Shown piece after piece: positions 55,330 to 64,000 of a stretch of DNA of 64,000 nucleotides. Position numbers and translations under genes: made by a program. The DNA lies in assembly GCA_030710605.1 (NCBI GenBank), contig CP092869.1, forward strand, positions 10,813,425-10,877,424, in the 5' to 3' direction. Under the pieces are notes generated by a model. That model saw only the letters and a list, made by a program, of their open reading frames with translations, was not told the origin of the DNA and searched no databases. This DNA is from Cordylochernes scorpioides (taxonomy: Eukaryota > Arthropoda > Arachnida > Pseudoscorpiones > Chernetidae). Position 1 is the stretch's first letter. Each line of letters begins with the position of its first letter.

Positions 55330-55690
55330 TAGAAATATATTAATTTATTATATAAATAGAACAATATCTGTTATGTAATCAAAGTAAGTAAGAAGGACGT
55401 AACCAACTTTACATATTATTTATTAGATAATAAACAATAATATATTGGATTTAATAAATCCAATATATGCCGTTTATTATCTAATGAATTAAGTATGGAT
55501 TGCTCTATTTTCAAAACAATATTATTTATTGTTAACAGCAATTATACAAAATAAATCTTGGTATATATGTCTACATGAAAACAACAAAAACGATAATTAT
55601 TATATACAAGTTCTTTTTTAAACACGAGCTCATCTATAGCCATTGTTACTCTGTGTAATATTCCAACAATAGCTAAATTTAAATATATCT
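55330..55690. other. AT-rich stretch with a small palindrome
   Basis: TATTAGATAATAAACAATAATATATTGG and its complement form a palindrome at about 55420-55490. Nothing else recognised. Confidence 0.4.
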
Positions 55691-55693
55691 TTA

Positions 55694-56212
55694 TACTAGC
55701 TGAATGACCCGGGCAACGCCCGGGTTTTACCCGATTAAATGTTTTTATTTAAATACTATTCGTTACAATTATAAATTGGCGGCGTGGATGTCACTCTTGT
55801 GAAACGTCCCGCTCCAAACTTTGTGTCTGAGAAGTGATATTTTTATAGAAAGATGATCTGGCTTTTGTTTTCTGCTCGAATGAATGTTTTTCTGTTAGAA
55901 TTTTGTTCCTGCGTACAAAATAATGAACTGGTTTCACCCGTGGTCTCTGCTTTTTGGAATTTTTCCCGATATAATTATGTATCTAATAATCAAAGATGAT
56001 ACAGCAATATCGTCATCATCATTTTCTGACTAAAAATATATAGTTTTAATAATTGATTTATATATTTTTTTAAAATAGCCTATCGTCTTCCCCGTATTTT
56101 TTTACCTATGTATGGGAATTTTGGTTTGAATTAGTGAACTACTGCGAATTTGTATACCGGACATACAAACCAACAAACAAACAGACAAACATTGATTTTT
56201 ATATATAGAGAT
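55694..56212 (-). mobile_element. non-autonomous Helitron
   Basis: Plus-side CTAGCTGAATGACCCGGGCA, ACGCCCGGGT is the 3' hairpin and CTAG end on minus. CATTGATTTTTATATATAGAGA at right is the 5' end. It contains the ATTGGCGGCGTGGATGTCAC block shared with 57617 and 47188. No helicase. Confidence 0.65.
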
Positions 56213-56215
56213 AAA

Positions 56216-56570
56216 GATAATATAAATGAGTTTTAAAAATTGAAAAAAAAAATGCATCGGCCGGGAATCGAACCCGGGCCGCCCGCGTGGCAGGCGAGCA
56301 TTCTACCACTGAACCACCGATGCTTAAAAAAATGGACATATTTAGGCATTCATTCCATTCCGGATTAGTCGGCATGAAAAAAAGTTCTTCAAATGAAAAA
56401 AAGAAATAGCCAAAAATACTAATCAAAATGCAGCCGAAAATTTTCCTCAGGTTAATAAAAAGCGACATGCAAAATTTGGTACCAATTGGTTCAGTAGTTT
56501 TTGAGTTTATCGCGAAACAGACAGACAGACAGAAATTGACTTTTATAGATATATATAGAGATATAGAGAT
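56216..56570 (-). mobile_element. Helitron-type element carrying tRNA-Gly
   Basis: The 5' end on minus is the TCTATATATATC...AAAAGTCAATTTCTGTCTGT series with the GTTTCGCGATAAACTCAAAA, CTACTGAACCAATTGG subterminal block. It abuts the Helitron at 55694-56212 directly. The tRNA gene lies inside. Confidence 0.55.
56254..56323 (-). tRNA. tRNA-Gly (anticodon GCC)
   Basis: On minus: acceptor GCATCGG pairing with CCGATGC, D arm with GGTTCAGTGGTAGA (A box), anticodon arm CTCGCC-TGCCACG-CGGGCG (the TGCCA loop gives anticodon GCC), and T arm CCGGG-TTCGATT-CCCGG (B box). All stems pair and the conserved bases are present, so it looks functional. A short T run on the plus side of its downstream flank is poor, so termination is uncertain. 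It sits in a mobile element. Confidence 0.9.
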
Positions 56571-56809
56571 AGAGATAGAGATATAATAAAAGGTATATAT
56601 TAGATTGAAAAAAAATAAGATTTTTTTTTTGCCAATATTTCGGTTGGCCGAAAGCTAACATTTGTCAATTACGTATTTATTTTGTATGAACAAACTCAGC
56701 ACCACAAAGCGTCCTTAGATTAAAGTTTAAAATAGTTTTGTATATAAAAATACAAAAGGTGGAGTTAATGTATAAAAATTTTATAATGCAAAATAATATT
56801 TAATAATTT

Positions 56810-56935
56810 CTAACGCTTTGTCAAATGTTTTGATTTTTGTTCGCTCCTGACGAGGACAAAAGATTTTTGTCGAAACAATAAAAAATATTTACTGGCTGAA
56901 GTGTCTTTAATTTGAAAAATCTTTTTATTTAATCC
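56810..56935 (+). repeat. GGCCAG-family half copy with hammerhead core
   Basis: Core CTGACGA, stem II GACAAAA-GAT-TTTTGTC, GAAAC at 56847-56876. Then AATATTTACTGGCTGAAG. It matches the arm at 31283-31312. Confidence 0.6.
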
Positions 56936-57299
56936 AATATATATATCTTTATGAAAAAATAGTACAAATGTGATATTGTACTGGGATAAGGTGCATAAAT
57001 TAAGAAAAAGGCATCTTCTTATCGTGCAACTGAAAGTTGCTGATGGCTTTTTCTAAATATATCTTTTGTTATCTATAAGTAGTAGTTATGGTTTGGATAT
57101 ACTCGAATTTTTCGCATGTGTGATGACAGGGTGACGGTAGAAAACCGTAAGTGGTTTGTCGGCCGAAGTATCTTTAATTTGAAGAACTATGAATTCCGGC
57201 CAGGCAGCCTCTATCTTTACGATAAAAATATTGATGTTAGTTTTTTTTTTTTTCATAATACTTTTATGCATCAATCGCTTCATTATGGAATGTTATTCG

Positions 57300-57610
57300 A
57301 AATTTAGCTTATGGTTCTGAATACTAACAATTAAAGAGGTTTGACACCTAGCCCATCCTTTGTTTTAGAAACATCTGTCACATGTCATATATGGCAAGAA
57401 TTCTTTAAATGTTGTTAGGAGGGAATATGGAAGATAATCTAAATTGCAAGAACTAGGACGAGGTTAAAAAATGAACAGAAGTGGATGAATAGCGATTGAA
57501 TTGCAAATACATATCACATTTAGCTTGTATGACCAAGTCAATCAGCAGTAATGTTGCTAAAGATAATAACGATGCAGTGCTAGTGGTCCTTAAAGCTCTG
57601 CACATTTTTA
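57300..57610. other. no recognisable feature
   Basis: A single-copy-looking AT-rich stretch between the GGCCAG fragment and a Helitron. No open frame, repeat end or RNA motif seen. Confidence 0.4.
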
Positions 57611-57616
57611 TCAAGA

Positions 57617-58262
57617 ACTAGCCAAATGACCCGGGCAAGATCGGGTTTTACCCGATTAAGTGTTTTTATTCAAATACTATTCGTTACAATTATAAATTGA
57701 CACCGTGGATGTCACTCTTGTGAAACGTCCCGCTCCAAACTGTCTGAGAAGCGATATTTTTATAGAGAGATGATCTGGATTTGTGCCTTCTGCTCAATGA
57801 ATGTTTTTCTGTTAGAATTTTGTTCGTGCATACTAAAAATGAACTGGTTTCACCCGCGGTCTCGGCTTTTTTGGAATCAAACATGATACAGCAATATTGT
57901 CATCATCATTTTCTGACTAAAAAACAACTATTTTTCCCCAGTTTCATTTTCTATTTTTCTTGGCTTAAAATCCAATAAATAGCTCTTCCAGATTTATTCT
58001 ATGTCCTTTTAAAACACGTTTTACATGTACATTAGGTCAGCTGGTATTACCTCCCATCTTCACCGCTAGAGGCGCTGCTTGCGTGCGAAAGGGCAAATTT
58101 GCGAATAACGAAAAGAATATTCGGGATAGAGACCTGAAATTTTCCCAATAAGTTTTTCCAGATTCTACTATATATACTGTTAAAATTTCAGTCAGATTAG
58201 TTACGTATTGTGGACATGTATAACCGACAAACATACACACATACATACATACATACATACAC
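57617..58262 (-). mobile_element. non-autonomous Helitron, decayed
   Basis: CTAGCCAAATGACCCGGGCA at left. The shared TGACACCGTGGATGTCACTC and ATGAACTGGTTTCACCCGCG blocks. At right CATACATACATACACTGACT, TTTATATTG in place of the usual 5' end. Confidence 0.55.
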
Positions 58263-58519
58263 TGACTTTTATATTGTGTACTGTGAAGTATATTTTTGCT
58301 AGTGCTTCAAATTGGAGAACCAAAATGGACTGGTGTATGAAATACAAGGAAAGATTACTTGGCTGTACAATCCTATCATAGCCTTAAATCACAAACCAAA
58401 GTTAGCACTAACAGCTTTAAGCTTAGGGATGAGTGTCCTGATGCGGTTTCAGGTTTCCTGCACATGTTGTGCAAATGTTAATTTCTAATCGACAACAAGC
58501 TCTCTGCAGCTTGCTGCTA

Positions 58520-58780
58520 GTAAAACTAGGATCGGACTTGGTCGCAGGTGGGTGATGCATCTTGTTTTTTTTTTTGTTTTTTTTTTTTTGCATTTTGTGG
58601 AATAGGGTCAAAGTAAGCATCAAATGTCTGCTTGAGAGTATCCTTAGGATTTTCAGTAAACCTGTCTCCATCTGGGAAGAATGTTTTCTTGCGTGAAGAT
58701 TTTTCAAAACCTATATACATTAATACAGCGCGTAGGACCAATGCATCAATACTATCACAACTATCGGAAGATGACCGACT
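58520..58780 (-). pseudogene. LINE fragment before the RT domain
   Basis: The minus frame reads KKTFFPDGDRFTENPKDTLK, QTFDAYFDPIPQNA. PDG-x5-P-x-[DE]-x-L-x5-[DH]-x-[FY]-F is the block that precedes the RT domain in R1/Jockey-like LINEs. An A-rich (AAG)n run and stops follow. Confidence 0.5.
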
Positions 58781-58996
58781 TCTGTACAACGGAATTGTTT
58801 GAGATTCTTCGGTCACATCACGCGACGCAGGGGAATGGAGTACACCATACTGACTGGAAAGACGTCTAGACGACGCATATCTGGACGCCCACCGACACGC
58901 TTTGTGGACCAATTAAAGGAACTCACTGGTTTAACGGTCGCCGAGATGGTACATCGAGCTCAAGACAGAGAGCGTCGCATCGTGTTTGGGATGTAA
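58735..58996 (+). pseudogene. LINE ORF2 C-terminal tail
   Basis: The frame RFFGHITRRRGMEYTILTGK, TSRRRISGRPPTRFVDQLKE, LTGLTVAEMVHRAQDRERR ends at 58996. FFGH-x-[TM]-RR...GRP-x-TR-[WF]-x-D-x-[LI]-KE-LTG is the well-known tail of RTE/CR1-type LINE polyproteins. Confidence 0.8.
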
Positions 58997-59269
58997 TATG
59001 TACAATGAGCCACAACGTTCGATCGCGTATAAAATGAGTATATATATGTATTAAAAACAAAGTAGGCATATCCTGACCAGGAGCACATGTGCTTTTCAGA
59101 AGGTATATACATTAATTCTTTATGTTTTTTCCAAATCTGAAAAAAAGTTACTGATTAGATGACACGCTAGATGTAAACAAACACGTGTTGACTGCTTTAT
59201 CAGCCGAATGTGTGTTTTATCGGTAATATATCTTTATCTTTTAACAGAGTTGTTTCTACATCAAGCAGT

Positions 59270-59505
59270 TTTTTACTGGTTTCGTAATATTCTTGCCATC
59301 GCCCGCACAAGTCTCAGTTGGAGACTTTTCCGGGCACACCTGTAGCTAAAACGAAAACAGGTCTTCAAAGACGAGCATGTGCGTCGGAAGGTGGAGATAT
59401 GCAGAGGGGCAATGCTCAAGCTAAAGAAGTCAGGGCTGTTACCCCCCTGAAGCTGTTTTATAACATGTTTGATTAAGTTTTTGTTTATAATTACTTGTTT
59501 CAAGG
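59270..59505 (-). CDS. unrecognised ORF
   Basis: A 76-codon minus frame (MKQVIINKNLIKHVIKQLQG, NSPDFFSLSIAPLHISTFR) in GC-richer DNA. I do not recognise it. It may be a retroelement piece or chance. Confidence 0.2.
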
Positions 59506-59579
59506 AGGGGTTAAATGTTAGATATGGTGGTTATGAGTAGTTATATGGACAGGTATTTACAGGTATAATGATTAAAATA

Positions 59580-59878
59580 CAATATAACGCGGCTGATGAT
59601 TGTAAAACGAAAATTGAAATTATACCGCGAATGTTTCTATTATAAAAATCGAAATTTATTTTCAAAGAGAAATAGCGACATTTCTAACTTTGAGGATGAG
59701 GTATGGAAAGGTGAAACATGAAGAGTAATGGCGAACGGAAAAATAAGGGTTGGGTGTGGGTTCGATTCCCGCCCCTGGACACTTTTTATTTTTCCGTTCG
59801 CCATTACTCTTCATGTTTCACCTTTCCATACCTCATCCTCAAAGTTAGAAATGTCGCTATTTCTCTTTGAAAATAAAT
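59580..59878. repeat. palindromic repeat P with tRNA-derived apex
   Basis: Arms GGTATGGAAAGGTGAAACAT...GGCGAACGGAAAAATAAG and its complement. The apex GGTTGGGTGTGGGTTCGATT, CCCGCCCCTGGACAC is the T arm and 3' acceptor strand of the tRNA-like sequence at 44806-44880. Confidence 0.7.
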
Positions 59879-59885
59879 AACCCAG

Positions 59886-62100
59886 TAAACATAGAATTGC
59901 GGGCTGAGAGAAAGCGACAGAAGAATGCTCGAACAAACCAGTTAATGAGTGGACATCGACGTTCAAAATCCCATACGTAAAATATAAAAAGCATATTCTA
60001 GAGGAAATTAAAAATTATATTGAGGAAAACCTAATGGGGAATCTGAACTTGGAAAAAATCAGCAAAATTATTTATGCAGCGCAAATGGCATATGAACAGT
60101 TAACCAAAAAGCCGCAAAGAGCGGAGGACTGGAAATATCCATCAAACAAATCAATCCAAGAGAAAGAAAATATGATGAAAATAATTGAAAAACGAATAGA
60201 ATCTGGAAAAATGAACAGCAAAGAAAACCACATTACATTAACTTTATTAACATCATGAAACGCGATATCCCAAACTCAGGGATATTTGCGTCAATACTTT
60301 TCACTGCATTACAGCAATTCGGCTATATACAATCCTGTTCAATTCATTATTTTACATAAATTAACTAAAGAAAATTGTCCAAAGAGAAAAACAAACAGCA
60401 AAGCAAAACACACAGAGCAAACATCGCAGTTCTTTTTTTTTTCTAAGATTCCTTCTCTTTTTCCAATTCAAGAGAAAGTTGTATATGTATTTACAAAATT
60501 GATCAAAATTTTTATACTTTTATTTTTTGTCTACAAATTCATCAAGCTGTCCAATACGACCAAATCTATTTTCCCTAAAATCCCGGAAAATTGGGCATTC
60601 CAGAAGTAGATGTCTCGCGTCTTGATAACCAAGATAAGAAAACCACATGGTAAAACAAGTAGCCAAGAAATATAGAAGCGACCCCAGGAAAACATCAGAT
60701 TTAAAAATAGTTCAAGAAAAAATAAACCAAGAAATAAAAGTAATACAGAAAAGAATAGAGGTATCAGAAAAAAGAAGTGGATTTAATAAGACAAATAATA
60801 TGTTTGAACTGAATGGGGGAGCATTTTACAGATAATTAAAGCCACAAAAAGCAAATGAAGGCCCCATTAATAAAGAAGATTTAACAAATTTCTGTTCCAA
60901 AACTTGGACGAAGAATCAAGACCTCGATATTCCGGAATACCTCATCCAGAATATTGAGAAAACAAACAAACCTATCGATCAAATAGAAATAACAAAAGAA
61001 GAATTCGAGGAAACATTGAAAAATTTGCCAAATTGGAAAGCAGGCGGTATAGATAAAATTTATAATTTATTTATTAAAAAATTGACCCCGCTACACGAAG
61101 ATCTATATAAAGCCGTTGTTCAAGCTATAAGGAATCCAGAAACAATTCCAGACTGGATGTTTACTGCAAAAACCTTCTTGTTTCCTAAAGGAGGAGAGAA
61201 CACCCCCAGCAACTACCGCCCCATAAGTTGCATGAGCAACCTGTACAAATTAATCACGCGGATATTATCTAGAAAGCTGAACAAATACATAGATAAGGAA
61301 CGATATCTGTCTATCAATCAGATAGTAACGACGCAGCGAACTCAAGGCGCCAAGGAACAGGTCTTATTAAACAAAGCTATATGCAAAGAACACGCAAATA
61401 AACTGAAAACCGTGTGGATCGACATAGCGAAAGCCTTTGACAGCATCGACGACAAATACTTGCTTAAGATATATATATATATTAAATATAAAAAAGGCAT
61501 CTCCTGACCACGAGCACATGGATTGGTGAATTTGGTCCAAAAAAACGAAAGAATTCTGCTAAGCCTCTACAAGTATATATTTGGGGGGGAGACAACAAAA
61601 AGAAAGGAAGCCATTAAAGCGTGTGAACAGGGCGAAAACACAATTCTCACACACATCCAACTAATTATAGAAAACAAGTACAAAATAGAAGCCCAAAACA
61701 TCACAATGAAAACTCTGAAAGAAAAACAGATTGAAAATCTAAGAGGAATTATTGGCCAGAAAATAATCCACAGAACATTCTTTAAAAATGAAGACCAACC
61801 GCTATTGGACATGATAGAATCCTCACAGTGGCTCAAAACGGGAAACAACACACCACAAAATGAAGGGTTCTACATGTTCATACAAGATAGAAACGTGTTC
61901 CCGAAGGATAAAAACCTGAAATGCCCTCACTGTGAAAAGGTACAGAGGACTGTGGACCACCTTGCTACAAACTGTGGAATATTGCTTCCTTACGACTACA
62001 CTGAGAGACATAATGAAGTGGTGAGATGCGTCCACTTCAACTTGGCTAGAAAATATAATTTCACAGAGAACAAGAAGATAAAGCTCCAAAGAAACACATT
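59886..62100 (+). mobile_element. R2/R4-type non-LTR retrotransposon, internally deleted
   Basis: Pieces in order: a Lys/Glu-rich N-terminal part (60034-60258), an insertion or divergent segment (60260-60640), the region before the RT (60647-61015), the RT fingers and palm start (61016-61470), a junction with MITE-1-like text AAAAAGGCATCTCCTGACCA at 61485-61515, then the region after the RT and the C-terminal zinc knuckle (61523-62100). The RT catalytic YxDD region is missing. Confidence 0.75.
60647..61507 (+). pseudogene. R2/R4-type RT, N-terminal half
   Basis: KKYRSDPRKTSDLKIVQEKI leads to LKNLPNWKAGGIDKIYNLF (the WKA-x-G-x-D block), FLFPKGGENTPSNYRPISCM (RT motif 1-2), then WIDIAKAFDSIDDKYLLK (motif A, D-x2-KAFD-S). 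One stop lies at about 60834. After KYLLK the reading enters ATATAT and a foreign repeat. The spacing fits non-LTR elements with a restriction-like endonuclease. Confidence 0.75.
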
Positions 62101-62116
62101 GCCACTCATTCAATAA
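61523..62116 (+). pseudogene. R2/R4-type element, C-terminal zinc knuckle region
   Basis: MVNLVQKNERILLSLYKYIF, then GFYMFIQDRNVFPKDKNLKC and CPHCEKVQRTVDHLATNCG (C-x2-C-x8-H-x4-C), HNEVVRCVHFNLARKYN. The knuckle and the following RHNEVVR block are characteristic of R2/R4-group elements, where a PD-(D/E)XK nuclease follows. The nuclease itself is replaced by the tandem array from 62096. Confidence 0.75.
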
Positions 62117-62515
62117 CTTATATCATTGCAGTAAGGTCTGTAGAGATAATATTTGATGATATTGTTGAAAAGAAACACATTGCCACTCATTCAATAACTT
62201 ATATCATTACAGTAAGGTCTGTAGAGATAATATTTGATGATATTGTTGAAAAGAAACACATTGCCACTCATTCAATAACTTATATCATTACAGTAAGGTC
62301 TGTAGAAAAAATATTTGATGATATTGTTGAAAAGAAACACATTGTCACTCATTCAATAACTTATATCATTGCAGTAAGGTCTGTAGAGATAATATTTGAT
62401 GATATTATTGAAAAGAAACACATTGCCACTCATTCAATAACTTATATCATTGCAGTAAGGTCTGTAGAGATAATATTTGATGATATTGTTGAAAAGAAAC
62501 ACATTGCCAGTAAAT
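62096..62515 (+). repeat. MITE end tandem array, 81-bp unit, five copies
   Basis: Unit CACATTGCCACTCATTCAAT, AACTTATATCATTGCAGTAAGG, TCTGTAGAGATAATATTTGATGATATTG, AAAAGAAA, starting near 62096, 62177, 62258, 62338 and 62419. The last copy runs into the normal end CATTGCCAGTAAATTTATTC and GATAGATGGCAATTG. Units are nearly identical. Confidence 0.8.
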
Positions 62516-62777
62516 TTATTCGTTATAAATTTTATCGATAGATGGCAATTGAATTTATATTTTAAAAAAAGCTTGTAGAGCTTGAGACTTTTGATGGTGT
62601 TTGCTGGGGATGAGTAGAGCTCATCAATGGATGAGTCAATACAGTCAATGATGTAGTTTGGAGTTGTAGGTTGACACTTAGTACATAGTGGGAAAACCTT
62701 GCAACCATTCCACATTTTCCAAACAAATTTCTAATCAACAAATGATCTTCAATAAAAGAGTTGTTACTTTTTAAGAA

Positions 62778-63275
62778 AAGGTATCCCCTGATCGTGTAAT
62801 TGGAAGTTGCTGATGGCTTGCGCCATCTGTCGGAATAAATAAACTAATCGTTTTTTTTTTCCCCGAGTTGGACAAATGCATTTTATTTATTATTCAAGAA
62901 AAGCTAACAACGTAGGCTGTTGGCTCTCATCAGCTTGGTGCAATTTTTTTTTCTTGACACCTGAACTTAATACAAATCACTTTTGTACTATTTTTTTACA
63001 TAATTTGGCGTTCTCACCGATACCTATTTCGTGAGTTTTCAGGATGCTTCTAAGACCAATTTTATTTTGGTCGTTGAGGTACAGCTTGCACCACGCTGAT
63101 GACTACCAGCTAGGAACGCGTACGTGGTTAGCTTTTCTTGATTAATCAAGAATGTGTATTTGGCCAATTCTGGAATAATTTTGAAACAAATCAACGATCA
63201 GTTGATATTTATTCCGATAGATGGCACAAGCCATCAGCCAACTTTCAACTGCACGATAAGGAGACGCCTTAAAAA
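62778..63275. repeat. MITE family 6, large copy
   Basis: AAAGGTATCCCCTGATCGTG, GATGGCTTGCGCCATCTGTCGG at left, and CCGATAGATGGCACAAGCC, GCACGATAAGGAGACGCC at right. Two hammerhead relics: minus CTGATGAGAGCCAACAGCC near 62915, and plus CACGCTGATGACTACCAGC, TAGGAACGCG near 63086. Confidence 0.7.
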
Positions 63276-63485
63276 AAATTATTCACCTGATTCCAGTTCA
63301 CACAATTTCACTTTGGCACTATTTTTTCGCAGGTTTTTAATAGTTACAAAAAAAAAAAAAACTCGTTATGTTTTCTAAATTGATTCATCTTAACAAACAA
63401 GATTTTTCTTATTCAAATTATGCGTATCTTATTTTGATGATGCTGATAATAAAAGGTGAAAGTGTCGTACTATATATATTGCCTT

Positions 63486-63712
63486 ATGAAAAAGGCATCT
63501 CCTTATCATACAACTGAAAGTTTCTGATGGCTTGCACCATCAATCGGAATAAATATCAACTATTTTAGTTGATTTTTAATCTAGTTGATTCTTGGTAGTT
63601 GGCCAATTCTGGAATAATAAAAAATCAACGAAAATTGTTGATAATTATTCCTATAGTTGACGCAAGCCATCATAAAATGTCAGTTGCACGATAAGGAGAT
63701 GCTTTTTTCTTA
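63486..63712. repeat. MITE family 6, deleted palindrome
   Basis: AAAAAGGCATCTCCTTATCA and CGATAAGGAGATGCTTTTTT with AACTATTTTAGTTGATTTTT and its complement. The hammerhead loop is missing. Confidence 0.7.
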
Positions 63713-63869
63713 TAATAATTTATGCACCTTATCCCAGTACAATAACACATTTGTACTATTTTTTCACATATATTGGCTTATTATTATATCATTATTATTT
63801 AATTATCTCTAGTACACATGTGTATGTGTGGTACAGGTCATGATAATCATGTTGGGTAGAAGTTAACGA

Positions 63870-64000
63870 ATGATGCCGCAGCCACCGTATTCCCCAGATC
63901 TGACCCCCTGTGACTTTTTCTTGTTCCCTAAACTGAAGAGGCCCATGAAAGGACGACGTTACGCTACGCTTGACGAGATAAAGACGGCAACGAAGGAGGA
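63870..64000 (+). pseudogene. mariner transposase fragment at the window edge
   Basis: The frame MMPQPPYSPDLTPCDFFLFP, KLKRPMKGRRYATLDEIKTA is open to the end. PPYSPDL-x-PCDFFLFPKLK is the mariner catalytic block with the third Asp. It may continue as a larger element beyond the window. The start is arbitrary because the match begins at the block. Confidence 0.85.

Overview
The window reads as intergenic and intronic DNA of an AT-rich, transposon-crowded animal genome. Evidence: spliceosomal GT-AG exons in kilobase-scale introns, Helitrons, a Penelope-like element, Tc1, mariner, piggyBac, hAT and pogo-type DNA elements, several LINE families and dozens of short palindromic repeats. The Tc1 family is of a kind common in arthropods, especially spiders, but such elements move between species, so 'arthropod-like metazoan' is only a leaning. 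There is one 100-N assembly gap (29530-29629).

The host-gene signal is on the minus strand: nine exons spread from 53.1 kb down to 1.1 kb. Together they look like repeated parts of a divergent Atg8/LC3/GABARAP ubiquitin-like fold. Three N-terminal exons (50519-50614, 32039-32125, 3028-3114), three central exons (43890-44093, 29657-29854, 1081-1284) and three C-terminal-type exons (53032-53118, 38188-38403, 34420-34557) have canonical splice sites, open frames and matching phase-0 joins after '...P' and after '...YQ/YE/KD'. As I recall the animal GABARAP genes, these are the same places where they are split. In the first gene a C-terminal-type exon joins in phase 0 to the next N-terminal exon, which has no initiator Met, so at least two Atg8-like modules may lie in one polypeptide. 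That gene ends at a stop at 38188. A second gene starts at 32.1 kb and a third at 3.1 kb; the third runs out of the window at 1.1 kb.

The rest is mobile DNA. 0-20 kb: a GC-rich LINE-like remnant, LINE C-terminal zinc-knuckle fragments, a nearly perfect palindrome with a textbook hammerhead ribozyme (7191-7245), and Helitrons. 20-30 kb: Tc1-like and hAT-like MITEs, a 160-bp tandem array and a 5'-truncated Penelope-like element with reverse transcriptase plus GIY-YIG nuclease. 30-53 kb: SINE-like repeats, a piggyBac remnant, about 28 tandem copies of a LINE 3' end, and a Tc1 element broken only by two in-frame stops. 53-64 kb: Helitrons, one carrying an intact tRNA-Gly gene, LINE pieces, an internally deleted R2/R4-type retrotransposon and a mariner fragment at the edge.

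Three patterns cut across families. Palindromic repeats of several unrelated-looking families carry hammerhead-type cores. Many of them share the motif GCCATCT near their ends. At least five families show one terminus amplified into a short tandem array.
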